Below are positions 7,229 to 13,498 of a stretch of 14,620 bases of DNA, piece by piece; position 1 is the stretch's first letter, and every line of letters begins with the position of its first letter. The DNA comes from DASYSA01 sp036003885 (GTDB taxonomy: Bacteria > Acidobacteriota > Blastocatellia > UBA7656). The stretch spans positions 1 to 14,620 of the forward strand of contig DASYSA010000522.1 in the NCBI GenBank assembly GCA_036003885.1. Direction: 5' to 3'. The position numbers and the translations under genes were made by a program. A model generated the notes under the pieces. That model was not told the DNA's origin. It saw only the letters and a list, made by a program, of their open reading frames with translations, and did no database searches.

Positions 7229-7609
7229 ATGCCCGCCTATGATGCAAGTCGATTTAACCCTCCGGCACCGTTGGCAATGGTAACTCTCCGCAACACAGAC
7301 AACGATAAGACGGTAGTAGGCATGCCTATGCTACTGGACACTGGCGCCGATGTTTCCTTGATTCCTTAATCTTCTATCAAACAACTCGGTTTGGTCGTCG
7401 ATCCAAGCGAGGCGTACGAATTGATGGCTTTCGATGGCAGGACGAGTGCTGCCCAAGTAGTACGACTCGATCTGATTTTACTGAGGTGGGTGTTCAGAGG
7501 ACGCTTTCTGCTGATCGATCAGGACTGTGGCATTCTGGGCCGCGACATTCTTAACCATTTGTCACTGCTGGTGGATGGCCCACGACTCAATTGGAGGGAG
7601 CTACCGTGA
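7229..7609 (+). pseudogene. Retropepsin-like aspartic protease interrupted by in-frame TAA
   Basis: The frame from ATG 7229 gives MPAYDASRFNPPAPLAMVTL and then MLLDTGADVSLIP, followed by TAA at 7367-7369 (codon 47). The same frame then resumes for 79 more codons, including LLIDQDCGILGRDILNHLSL, to TGA 7607-7609. D37-T-G-A-D is the retropepsin active-site motif, and ILGRDIL is the conserved hydrophobic-Gly flap partner found near the C-terminus of clan AA proteases. Full length would be about 126 residues, normal for bacterial single-domain retropepsins. The nonsense codon falls nine codons after the T-G of the active site. A single C-to-T change from CAA would explain it. The gene starts directly at the stop of the AF2212-like frame, and its own stop shares a base with the next ATG, so the trio was one operon. 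Confidence 0.75.
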
Positions 7610-8067
7610 TGACCTGGTCAGAGTTTCTTGCGGGCGCACCTGATCTTGCCACGTACGGCGAGCACAGGCTCGAACAGCGCATTGCCTATTTTGCTACCAT
7701 CCGATCTGATGGTTCGCCTCGTGTTCATCCGGTTTCGCCCTTCATAGCGCAGGGACATCTGCTTTTGTATATGGAGCCGACTTCTCCAAAACGCCACGAC
7801 CTCAATCGCGATTCGAGATACGCGATGCATGCCACAGTTGAGGATAATACCGGAGGCGAAGGAGAGTTTCTCGTGAGAGGTCGAGCTGCCGAGATCAACG
7901 ACACAGAGACAAGAGCGCAGGCGTTTGAGCACGCAACAGCGAATGGCCACCATCCTCAGGATCGATACGTTCTGTTCGAGTTGCGAATAGGAGAAGCGAT
8001 TGCCACGATCTATCAGGACGGAGCGGCGAAGCGGACGAAATGGAAGGCAGACTCGTCAGATGGATGA
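7609..8067 (+). CDS. Pyridoxamine 5'-phosphate oxidase-fold (PPOX/FMN-binding) protein
   Basis: A 152-residue split-barrel flavin-binding protein. The family signature is the strand pair IAYFATIRSDGSPRVHPVSP followed by LLLYMEPTSPKRHDLNRDSR, where the S-P-K-R-x-D-L positions resemble FMN phosphate contacts. The GEGEFLVRGRAAEI strand follows. Members include PNPOx-like and F420-dependent reductases; the substrate here cannot be assigned, and it is not a true PdxH. ATG 7609 is chosen: GGAGGGAG lies at 7593-7600, and the A of the ATG is the last base of the preceding TGA. A GTG at 7606 is nearly equivalent. It is the only intact member of the three-gene unit. It converges on the DUF3303 gene with seven bases between the stops. 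Confidence 0.85.
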   Translation: MTWSEFLAGAPDLATYGEHRLEQRIAYFATIRSDGSPRVHPVSPFIAQGHLLLYMEPTSPKRHDLNRDSRYAMHATVEDNTGGEGEFLVRGRAAEINDTETRAQAFEHATANGHHPQDRYVLFELRIGEAIATIYQDGAAKRTKWKADSSDG

Positions 8068-8074
8068 GACAGTG

Positions 8075-8347
8075 TCACATCCGCGGCGCGACTCTTTCTG
8101 CCGCTTCTTTCGAGGAGACGACCGGATAAACCTCGAACTCGGCAAGGTCTCGCCAACTGGCAATCCATTCATCCAGAAGTTTCGGATCGCTCGTCTCCAT
8201 GAGCTGAAAACAACGCTCGAGCTTTTCGTCCACCCAGCTTGATACGTATTGCAATCCCTCAGGTGTGAGGCGGCCGCGATCCCGGAAGCGTCGATAAACA
8301 GGAAGAGGATCCTGATTCATGAAATGTTCAACGATCATGTAAAGCAA
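8075..8347 (-). CDS. DUF3303-family protein
   Basis: A 90-residue protein beginning MLYMIVEHFMNQDPLPVYRR, then RGRLTPEGLQYVSSWV, then a CFQLMETSDPKLLDEW segment and a FEVYPVVSSKEAAERV tail. This pattern matches what I recall of DUF3303, a small ferredoxin-like alpha/beta-barrel-type domain of unknown function. There is no signal peptide or membrane segment. The start is TTG 8347: on the minus strand GAGGAG lies nine bases before it, and family members begin MLYM; the internal ATG at 8338 would be too far from that site. Its neighbours give no functional hint. It appears to be transcribed alone. Confidence 0.8.
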   Translation of the reverse strand: MLYMIVEHFMNQDPLPVYRRFRDRGRLTPEGLQYVSSWVDEKLERCFQLMETSDPKLLDEWIASWRDLAEFEVYPVVSSKEAAERVAPRM

Positions 8348-8419
8348 AGCTGACCGCTCCTCACATTAATCTGGGGGGGCGAGTGTTTGCCGGGCCGACC
8401 AAAAACGGCCAACCAGGGA

Positions 8420-8446
8420 ACGCAAAACGAGAAACGCGAAACGATC
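8420..8446. repeat. Second GAAACGA word array
   Basis: ACGCAAAACGAGAAACGCGA followed by AACGATC repeats the wording of the array at 207-240. It lies just beyond the dsbD stop codon (8450-8452) and between that gene and the DUF3303 promoter region. No hairpin is evident. Confidence 0.7.
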
Positions 8447-8449
8447 TTT

Positions 8450-10798
8450 TCACTCCGCAAGCAATTGATTGATCTCGGTCTCAAACTCTTCTTTTTTGGT
8501 TATGCCGATGTGTGTGAACCTGATGCGGCCTTGCTTATCGACCAACATGGTAACCGGAAGCACAGACCAATCCACAGCCTTGCTGAAGCTCTCGGCCATC
8601 CGCGTGTCGCCAACAACCTTGGTATAGTTCATCGGATGGGCCTTCACGAACGGCCTGACTTTCTTAACCCCTTCGTCGTCCACTGAAATGGCAATCAGTT
8701 CGAAGCCACGCGATTTATGCGCCTTGTAGAGTTCGTTGAACATTGGGATCTCAGACAGACATGGAACGCACCACGTCGCCCAGAAGTCCACCATCACAAC
8801 CTTGCCCTTCAGGGACTGTAAGTCTCTCGTGCCGCCCTCGAGCAGGTTCAGCGAGATCGCCGGCGCCATTTCATAGGTGCCCGGAGCTCCGTCGGCAACG
8901 GCGGCTTTGCTGTCTCCGCCGTTCGCCGCCATCACCTTCTCTCCGTCGCCAAGAGGCGGTGAAGGCGCCATACGCTTCATCCGTCCGAGAAACAGCTTGG
9001 GATCTTCGAAGCCGGTGAGACGAAGATTCTCATCTTCGCGGCCTTTCGCGTCGAGGAAGATAACTGTTGGAACGCCGAAAATATCGAATCGCTTCTTCGC
9101 GCGACCCGCATCCGAATCTGGGTCACTGGAAGTGAGATTGAGTTTGAGCGCTACAAACCTCGTGGATTCTCTCTTCACCTGGGGATCGGTGAATGTGAGG
9201 TGGTCCAGCTCCTTGCACGGTATGCACCAGTCGGCGAACACGTCGATGATCACTGCTTTGCCTTCCTTTTGAGCAGTGGACAGAAGCTGTTCACTATAGG
9301 GTTGCCATGGTATCTCGGCTTCGACCCGCTTCGGAATGGCTATGATGACCGCGATCGCAGCCGCACCAGCGCCGAGTGCACGCAGCACCCACGCGAACTG
9401 CTTCGGCTTTGCCTTGCCAGACTCCCAGAAGATCAGATAGAAGGCCGAAACTGCAAAGAAGGCGATCAGGATGTAGTTCTTGTACGCTTCGATCAGCGGC
9501 AGCAGGAAGTAGATCGCCATACCGAATAGCACAACGCCGAACACCTTTCGCACAGTGATCATCCACTCGCCGGAACGTGGCAAGGCCTTGATCGCGCCCG
9601 AGAAAGTCCCAAGTATCAAATACGGCAATCCCAACCCAATCGAGAGCACAAAGAAGATGAGGAACCCGTAGGCCGGATCTCCCTTCGCGCTGACGTGCAC
9701 CAGAAAACCGAGCACAACTGGCCCGATGCAGGGCGCCGCAACGATTCCCATTGTCAGGCCCATCACCAGCGCCCCGATCGCTCCGCTCGTAGCCTGCGTG
9801 CTTTTGTTCGCGAATCGATTCAGGAATTCGGGCATGCGAAACTCGTAGACCCCGAACATCGAAAGTGCCAGGGCTACCATGATCAGCGCCAACCCGATCA
9901 GCACGACCGGGCTCTGAAGAGCGGCGCCGAACAAGCCTCCGGTCATAGAAGCGATCACGCCAAGTGTTGAGTAGGTGATCGCCATGCCGAGCATGTACAT
10001 TAATGCCATCAGGAATGTACGGCTCAGACGCGGTTTTCCCTGGGATGCGGCCTGATTGACGAAGAACCCGATGGTGATCGGAATAATCGGAAAGACACAT
10101 GGCGTGAGATTGAGCCCCAGACCGGTTAAGAAGACGGCGAGCAATGCCAGCGGCAGGCCGCTCGCCGCTATCAACTCACCGAAGGCATCCTTCTTGGGCC
10201 CGCTCCCCTTAAATTGCTTGAGCTCTGGCGACGAGGCCACGTGCGAGACCGCGGCCGCCGAGAAGATGTCCGCGTTCGCAGGCTGGATGTTTGTTCCCTT
10301 TGCTACCACCTGGACCGGAATCTCGACATCTATTTCGCCGGGAGCAAGGCAGAGCGAGTTGTTACAGGATTGGACCGTCACTCGCGCCGGGATCGTAACC
10401 GCGCCCTGTTTTATCGAACCGGAGACCTCGGCCTCAGCGGTTATGATGACGGTGCCTTCGTGGACCGAGAGTTGTGCGTCGGGCGAGAATTCGAAGCTCT
10501 TAAGATCCGGCTCCGGATACTTTACCTCTTTTATTGTGATGCCTGAAGGAGGGTTGAACCCGACGTTGGTAGCGACCAGGTAATCAAGCGTGGGGACGTG
10601 CGCGTTGATGTGATACCCGTCGGCTACCTCGAGCACTACAGCGACCTTGAACTTGTCCCCCGCTCTTAGAGCGCTCGCTGAGATGTATCCCCTGGCCTTG
10701 ACCACCTTTTCGCTCCCACCACCTTGTCCAAGGGCAATCAGGGGCGCGAGCGCGATCAACATGAACCAGAGGTAGACGGACCTTCTATTCTTATTCAT
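8450..10798 (-). CDS. dsbD: DsbD-type thiol:disulfide interchange protein with extra C-terminal TlpA/ResA thioredoxin domain
   Basis: A 782-residue protein. A signal peptide covers about residues 1-25. The periplasmic DsbD-alpha domain (about 30-165) has the Cys pair C145-x4-C150. An eight-helix CcdA-like membrane domain (about 212-490) carries the two transport cysteines, C234 in NLTPCVFPI and C357 in VAAPCIGPV. A first thioredoxin domain (about 495-610) has C525-IP-C528 and GVPT. After a low-complexity linker (611-640) comes a second thioredoxin fold of TlpA/ResA type (about 643-782), with WATWC677-VP-C680 and cis-Pro748. Canonical DsbD ends after the first thioredoxin domain, so the last 140 residues are an addition. 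The protein should carry electrons from cytoplasmic thioredoxin to periplasmic thiols, such as for cytochrome c or isomerase reduction. ATG 10798 lies seven bases past the mnmA stop, suggesting one transcript. Confidence 0.92.
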   Translation of the reverse strand: MNKNRRSVYLWFMLIALAPLIALGQGGGSEKVVKARGYISASALRAGDKFKVAVVLEVADGYHINAHVPTLDYLVATNVGFNPPSGITIKEVKYPEPDLKSFEFSPDAQLSVHEGTVIITAEAEVSGSIKQGAVTIPARVTVQSCNNSLCLAPGEIDVEIPVQVVAKGTNIQPANADIFSAAAVSHVASSPELKQFKGSGPKKDAFGELIAASGLPLALLAVFLTGLGLNLTPCVFPIIPITIGFFVNQAASQGKPRLSRTFLMALMYMLGMAITYSTLGVIASMTGGLFGAALQSPVVLIGLALIMVALALSMFGVYEFRMPEFLNRFANKSTQATSGAIGALVMGLTMGIVAAPCIGPVVLGFLVHVSAKGDPAYGFLIFFVLSIGLGLPYLILGTFSGAIKALPRSGEWMITVRKVFGVVLFGMAIYFLLPLIEAYKNYILIAFFAVSAFYLIFWESGKAKPKQFAWVLRALGAGAAAIAVIIAIPKRVEAEIPWQPYSEQLLSTAQKEGKAVIIDVFADWCIPCKELDHLTFTDPQVKRESTRFVALKLNLTSSDPDSDAGRAKKRFDIFGVPTVIFLDAKGREDENLRLTGFEDPKLFLGRMKRMAPSPPLGDGEKVMAANGGDSKAAVADGAPGTYEMAPAISLNLLEGGTRDLQSLKGKVVMVDFWATWCVPCLSEIPMFNELYKAHKSRGFELIAISVDDEGVKKVRPFVKAHPMNYTKVVGDTRMAESFSKAVDWSVLPVTMLVDKQGRIRFTHIGITKKEEFETEINQLLAE

Positions 10799-10805
10799 AG
10801 GAGCT

Positions 10806-11933
10806 TTACTCTTCTGAGCGCTGGCCGCACTTGATCCAGCCGCCGCCGAGGACGACATCGCCGTCATAAAAAACTGCTGCCTGCCCCGGAGTCACCGCAG
10901 CCTGCGGAGTATCAAACTCGACCCGCACTTCGCCGGTGCCAACCTTCGTAATCGTCGCGGGCGCTTCAGCCGCGCGATAGCGTATCTTCACGTCGCCGCT
11001 AACCGCATGAGCGGGCGGAGCGATCGACACCCAATTAACTCCACTGACTACAAAACTCTTGCAGTAGAGTTCCGTTCGCTTCCCGACAACCAGGCGATGG
11101 CGCGGTACGTCGATCTTCACGACATACAGAGGTTCGGGCGATGACACGCCAATGCCTCGGCGCTGGCCGATGGTGTAACGATGCAGTCCCGAATGTTCCC
11201 CGACGACTACGCCATCGGTGGTCGCAATCTCCCCGCCCTCGAGGGCATTCCCAACTTCCGATCCGACCATCTCATTGCGGGCATACTCTTCGACAAACTT
11301 CGCGTAGTCGCCGTCCGGTACGAAGCATATCTCCTGGCTCTCCGGCTTCTCGGCAGTATCAAGGCCGAGACCTCTTGCGACCTCGCGGACCTCCGGCTTA
11401 GTCATATCCCCGAGAGGGAAGACGGCGCGGGCGAGCTGCTTCTGGGTCATTTCAAACAGAAAGTAGGATTGGTCTTTGGACAGGTCCCGGCCTTTCTTCA
11501 GTATGAATCTCCGGGTCGGCTCGTCAAATTCGACTCGAGCGTAGTGCCCGGTAGCGACGCGCTCCGCGCCCACCTGCTGAGCCAGGATTACCAGCCGCGC
11601 AAACTTCAACTTTGAGTTGCAAGAGACGCAGGGGATCGGCGTGCGCCCCGAGAGGTAGTCTTCCACGAAAGGGCGGACTACGGCGCGCTCGAACTCATCC
11701 TCCAGGTTGAGCACATAAAAAGGGAACCTCAACTCTTCTGCGACACGCCGCGCGTCATAAACGTCATCGAGCGAGCAACAGCGCGAAGGCTGAGGCTCGC
11801 CGTCGGGTGCGAGCCGCCGCCGCTGGTTCCACAACTGCATGGTGAAGCCGACGACGTCGTGACCCTCGTTCTTCAGGAGTGCGGCCGCGACCGAACTGTC
11901 GACGCCGCCGCTCATTGCTACTGCTACGTTCAT
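10806..11933 (-). CDS. mnmA: tRNA-specific 2-thiouridylase MnmA
   Basis: A 375-residue ATP pyrophosphatase that installs the 2-thio group on U34 of tRNAs for Lys, Glu and Gln. The PP-loop is MSGGVDSS at residues 7-14. The TGHYAR motif (128-133) and SKDQSYFLF (152-160) follow. Catalytic Cys102 sits in PCVSCNSKLKF and Cys203 in SQEICFVPDGDY, which form the persulfide and disulfide pair. The C102-x-x-C105-N spacing adds a second cysteine. Length is normal. ATG 11933 is chosen because family members begin with the MNVAVAMSGG strand; ATG 11951 (MHRQTT extension) is also possible, and neither has a strong Shine-Dalgarno. The much longer open frame to 12554 runs antisense through the divergent ATPase gene and is not credible. 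The gene leads a two-gene operon with dsbD. Confidence 0.95.
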   Translation of the reverse strand: MNVAVAMSGGVDSSVAAALLKNEGHDVVGFTMQLWNQRRRLAPDGEPQPSRCCSLDDVYDARRVAEELRFPFYVLNLEDEFERAVVRPFVEDYLSGRTPIPCVSCNSKLKFARLVILAQQVGAERVATGHYARVEFDEPTRRFILKKGRDLSKDQSYFLFEMTQKQLARAVFPLGDMTKPEVREVARGLGLDTAEKPESQEICFVPDGDYAKFVEEYARNEMVGSEVGNALEGGEIATTDGVVVGEHSGLHRYTIGQRRGIGVSSPEPLYVVKIDVPRHRLVVGKRTELYCKSFVVSGVNWVSIAPPAHAVSGDVKIRYRAAEAPATITKVGTGEVRVEFDTPQAAVTPGQAAVFYDGDVVLGGGWIKCGQRSEE

Positions 11934-11976
11934 TGTTGTTTGCCGGTGCATCTTGGCTCGCTCACGGCCGGATGCT

Positions 11977-11985
11977 ATTATCCCA
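11977..11985 (-). promoter_or_regulatory. Possible extended -10 promoter for mnmA-dsbD
   Basis: On the minus strand TGG-GATAAT is an extended -10 with one mismatch to TATAAT. It lies 43 bases before ATG 11933 and 25 before ATG 11951. A -35 is not evident. The placement would allow either start. Confidence 0.45.
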
Positions 11986-12052
11986 GTTCGCAACTGAGTA
12001 TCTGATCGTGATCCGGGATCAGTTGAAGCGAAAATTATACACGGAGCATTGG

Positions 12053-12170
12053 GGGATTGCGAATTTCGAATTGCGAATTTCGAATTGGGGATTACCCGGC
12101 AGCGTAGCAGGAAAGGAACCGTGGACTCATAATCCTCAATTCGAAATTCGAAATTCGCAAATTCGAAATT
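12053..12170. repeat. Large imperfect inverted repeat of GCGAATTTCGAATT words
   Basis: The left arm (12053-12092) is built from GCGAATTTCGAATT words and ends AATTGGGGATT. The right arm (12131-12170) begins AATCCTCAATT and reads as the complement, with a few mismatches and an indel. Arms of about 40 bases flank a 38-base spacer. The arm bases are almost all A, T, C and G in the pattern gaatt/cgaa, unlike the GC-richer spacer. The right arm ends three bases before the ATG of the AAA+ gene at 12174. It could form a long hairpin in the leader of that gene. Confidence 0.85.
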
Positions 12171-12173
12171 ATT

Positions 12174-12998
12174 ATGACAGCTAACCAGGAACGAATCGAA
12201 CAGGCCATAGAAAAACACGTCATCGTCGAGGAACCCTATTATTTGCCTGTGGGAAAGGAGGTCGATCTCTTTGAGGCCGCCTACAAGACGAGATTGCCGG
12301 TGATGCTGAAGGGACCTACGGGCTGTGGTAAGACGCGATTCATAGAGTACATGGCATACAACCTTGGGCGCCCACTGGTTACGGTGGCATGTCACGAGGA
12401 CCTTTCGGCCACCGACCTGGTGGGTCGCTTTCTGCTGGAAGGCGATGAAACGGTCTGGCACGATGGTCCGCTCGCGACTTCCGTCAAGCACGGCGCCATC
12501 TGCTACCTCGACGAAGTTGTCGAAGCTCGTAAGGACACGATAGTGCTCATCCATCCGCTCACAGATGATCGGCGCATCTTGCCGGTCGAAAAGCGGGGCA
12601 CGGTGCTGCAGGCCCCGGATGAGTTCATGCTGGTAGTGTCATACAACCCCGGCTATCAGAGCGTTCTTAAGGACCTGAAGCAATCGACTCGACAGCGATT
12701 CGTTGCGATGGAATTCGATTACCCGCCGCCACAGCTCGAACTGGCGATCTTGATGCACGAGGGGAGCGTCGACGAACAGATGGCACGTGATCTGGTGCTG
12801 ATCGGCGAGAAGGTTCGAAACCTGAAAGGACACGGGCTCGAAGAGGGAGTCTCCACGCGGCTGTTGGTCTACGCAGCCCAGTTGATCAGCAGGGGCATCC
12901 ATCCGCACACCGCTTGCGAAGTGGCGATCAGCAGCCCGATCACCGATGACCTTGAACTACAACGAAGCATTCGCGAAATCGTGACAACAGTAATCTGA
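12174..12998 (+). CDS. MoxR-class AAA+ ATPase, NorQ/CbbQ/NirQ type
   Basis: A 274-residue AAA+ protein. Walker A is GPTGCGKT at 47-54 and Walker B ICYLDEV at 109-115. The sensor-1 Asn158 is in VVSYNPGYQ, and the STRQRF arginines 173 and 175 are the likely finger. The ACHEDLSATDLVGRFLLEG block (72-90) is diagnostic of the NorQ/CbbQ/NirQ branch. These ATPases work with a von Willebrand A protein (NorD/CbbO) to activate or insert metal into an enzyme complex such as NO reductase or Rubisco. No such partner gene is in the window; the gene stands alone with a repeat array after it. ATG 12174 has no Shine-Dalgarno because the inverted repeat runs to within three bases of it. Alternative starts inside the motifs are not available. 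Confidence 0.9.
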   Translation: MTANQERIEQAIEKHVIVEEPYYLPVGKEVDLFEAAYKTRLPVMLKGPTGCGKTRFIEYMAYNLGRPLVTVACHEDLSATDLVGRFLLEGDETVWHDGPLATSVKHGAICYLDEVVEARKDTIVLIHPLTDDRRILPVEKRGTVLQAPDEFMLVVSYNPGYQSVLKDLKQSTRQRFVAMEFDYPPPQLELAILMHEGSVDEQMARDLVLIGEKVRNLKGHGLEEGVSTRLLVYAAQLISRGIHPHTACEVAISSPITDDLELQRSIREIVTTVI

Positions 12999-13000
12999 GT

Positions 13001-13121
13001 CAGTGGCCAGTGCTCATTTGTCATTGGTCATTTGTCATTAGTCATTCGTCGATTGTGAACGGTCTGAGGGCAGGGATGATGTGACCACTGACAAATGACC
13101 AGTGACGAATGACCAATGACA
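13001..13121. repeat. Inverted array of TCATTNGTCATT words
   Basis: The left half (13001-13050) is a run of TCATTTGTCATTGGTCATT words with CAGTGGCCAGTG at its start. After about 30 bases the right half (13081-13121) carries the complement, GACAAATGACCAGTGACG and ACCAATGACAC. It begins two bases after the ATPase stop codon. The arms can pair imperfectly over about 40 bases and may act as a transcript end, but no T-tract follows. Confidence 0.85.
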
Positions 13122-13238
13122 CCCACCGCTTGAATACTGCCCTAACCTGTGGCAGTGTCTATTAGGCGTTCTGAAAGCCCCATTTGGAGCAGCCTGGCAA
13201 AACCAAGAAGCGCACAGCGAAGGTGCATTCGAGTTGGC

Positions 13239-13457
13239 ATGGCGAAGGGTAAACAGGCTTGGATCCGAATTCGCGGCGCCCCGGATGATCCGGAATCATT
13301 CGACCTGGCGACCTGGAACGGGATTGTCTGGGAGATCCCGCGTGTCAACTCGCTTGGCGATACGATCTATATTCAGATCCCTGACTACATTGTTATCGAG
13401 AATCTTCCGCCCTCCTCCAAACCAGAGGAACTCTACCGAAAAAAAAAGGCTCAATGA
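13239..13457 (+). CDS. Small hypothetical protein, no family recognised
   Basis: ATG 13239 opens a 72-residue frame reading MAKGKQAWIRIRGAPDDPES, then FDLATWNGIVWEIPRVNSLG, an IQIPDYIVIE strand and a lysine-rich RKKKAQ tail. The composition (acidic and aromatic residues, alternating strands, no stop-codon bias) looks like a real small beta protein rather than noise. GAG at 13231-13233 is a weak ribosome binding site. The frame is open back to GTG 13149, but that segment is Arg/Ser-rich and unlike a folded domain. The 3' end is unusual: its last codons coincide with the A-run and stem of the terminator for the convergent hydrolase gene. I recognise no family and assign no function. Being spurious remains possible. 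Confidence 0.45.
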   Translation: MAKGKQAWIRIRGAPDDPESFDLATWNGIVWEIPRVNSLGDTIYIQIPDYIVIENLPPSSKPEELYRKKKAQ

Positions 13458-13479
13458 CAGTCTCACAAAACAGAGCCTT
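13439..13479 (-). terminator. Rho-independent terminator of the FAH-family gene
   Basis: Read on the minus strand, AAGGCTC (13479-13473) pairs with GAGCCTT (13452-13446) around a 20-base loop. The run of nine T (13447-13439) begins within the last two stem pairs. It starts 20 bases after the hydrolase stop codon. The same DNA encodes the last residues of the small plus-strand ORF. Confidence 0.75.
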
Positions 13480-13498
13480 GTGTACTAAGACGGCGGAC

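Noticed and set aside
7367..7369. Recoding of the in-frame TAA in the retropepsin gene
   Set aside because: TAA is not the selenocysteine (TGA) or pyrrolysine (TAG) codon, and the neighbouring gene is also broken, so decay or sequence error is simpler.
9294..10100. 268-codon minus-strand ORF inside dsbD
   Set aside because: It is a shadow in another frame of the dsbD membrane domain, which has clear DsbD motifs.
10056..10583. 175-codon plus-strand ORF antisense to dsbD
   Set aside because: It is antisense to a well-supported gene and has no domain signal.
12053..12170. Insertion sequence or MITE with terminal inverted repeats
   Set aside because: The arms are internally repetitive words, no target-site duplication is visible and the spacer is only 38 bases. 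A MITE cannot be fully excluded but lacks support.
11934..12554. N-terminal extension of mnmA to 12554
   Set aside because: It would run antisense through the AAA+ ATPase gene and across the inverted repeat; MnmA homology begins at the MNVAVAMSGG strand.
13001..13121. CRISPR array
   Set aside because: The units are about 6-12 bases, degenerate and contiguous, without constant repeats of 25-40 bases or unique spacers, and no cas gene is nearby.
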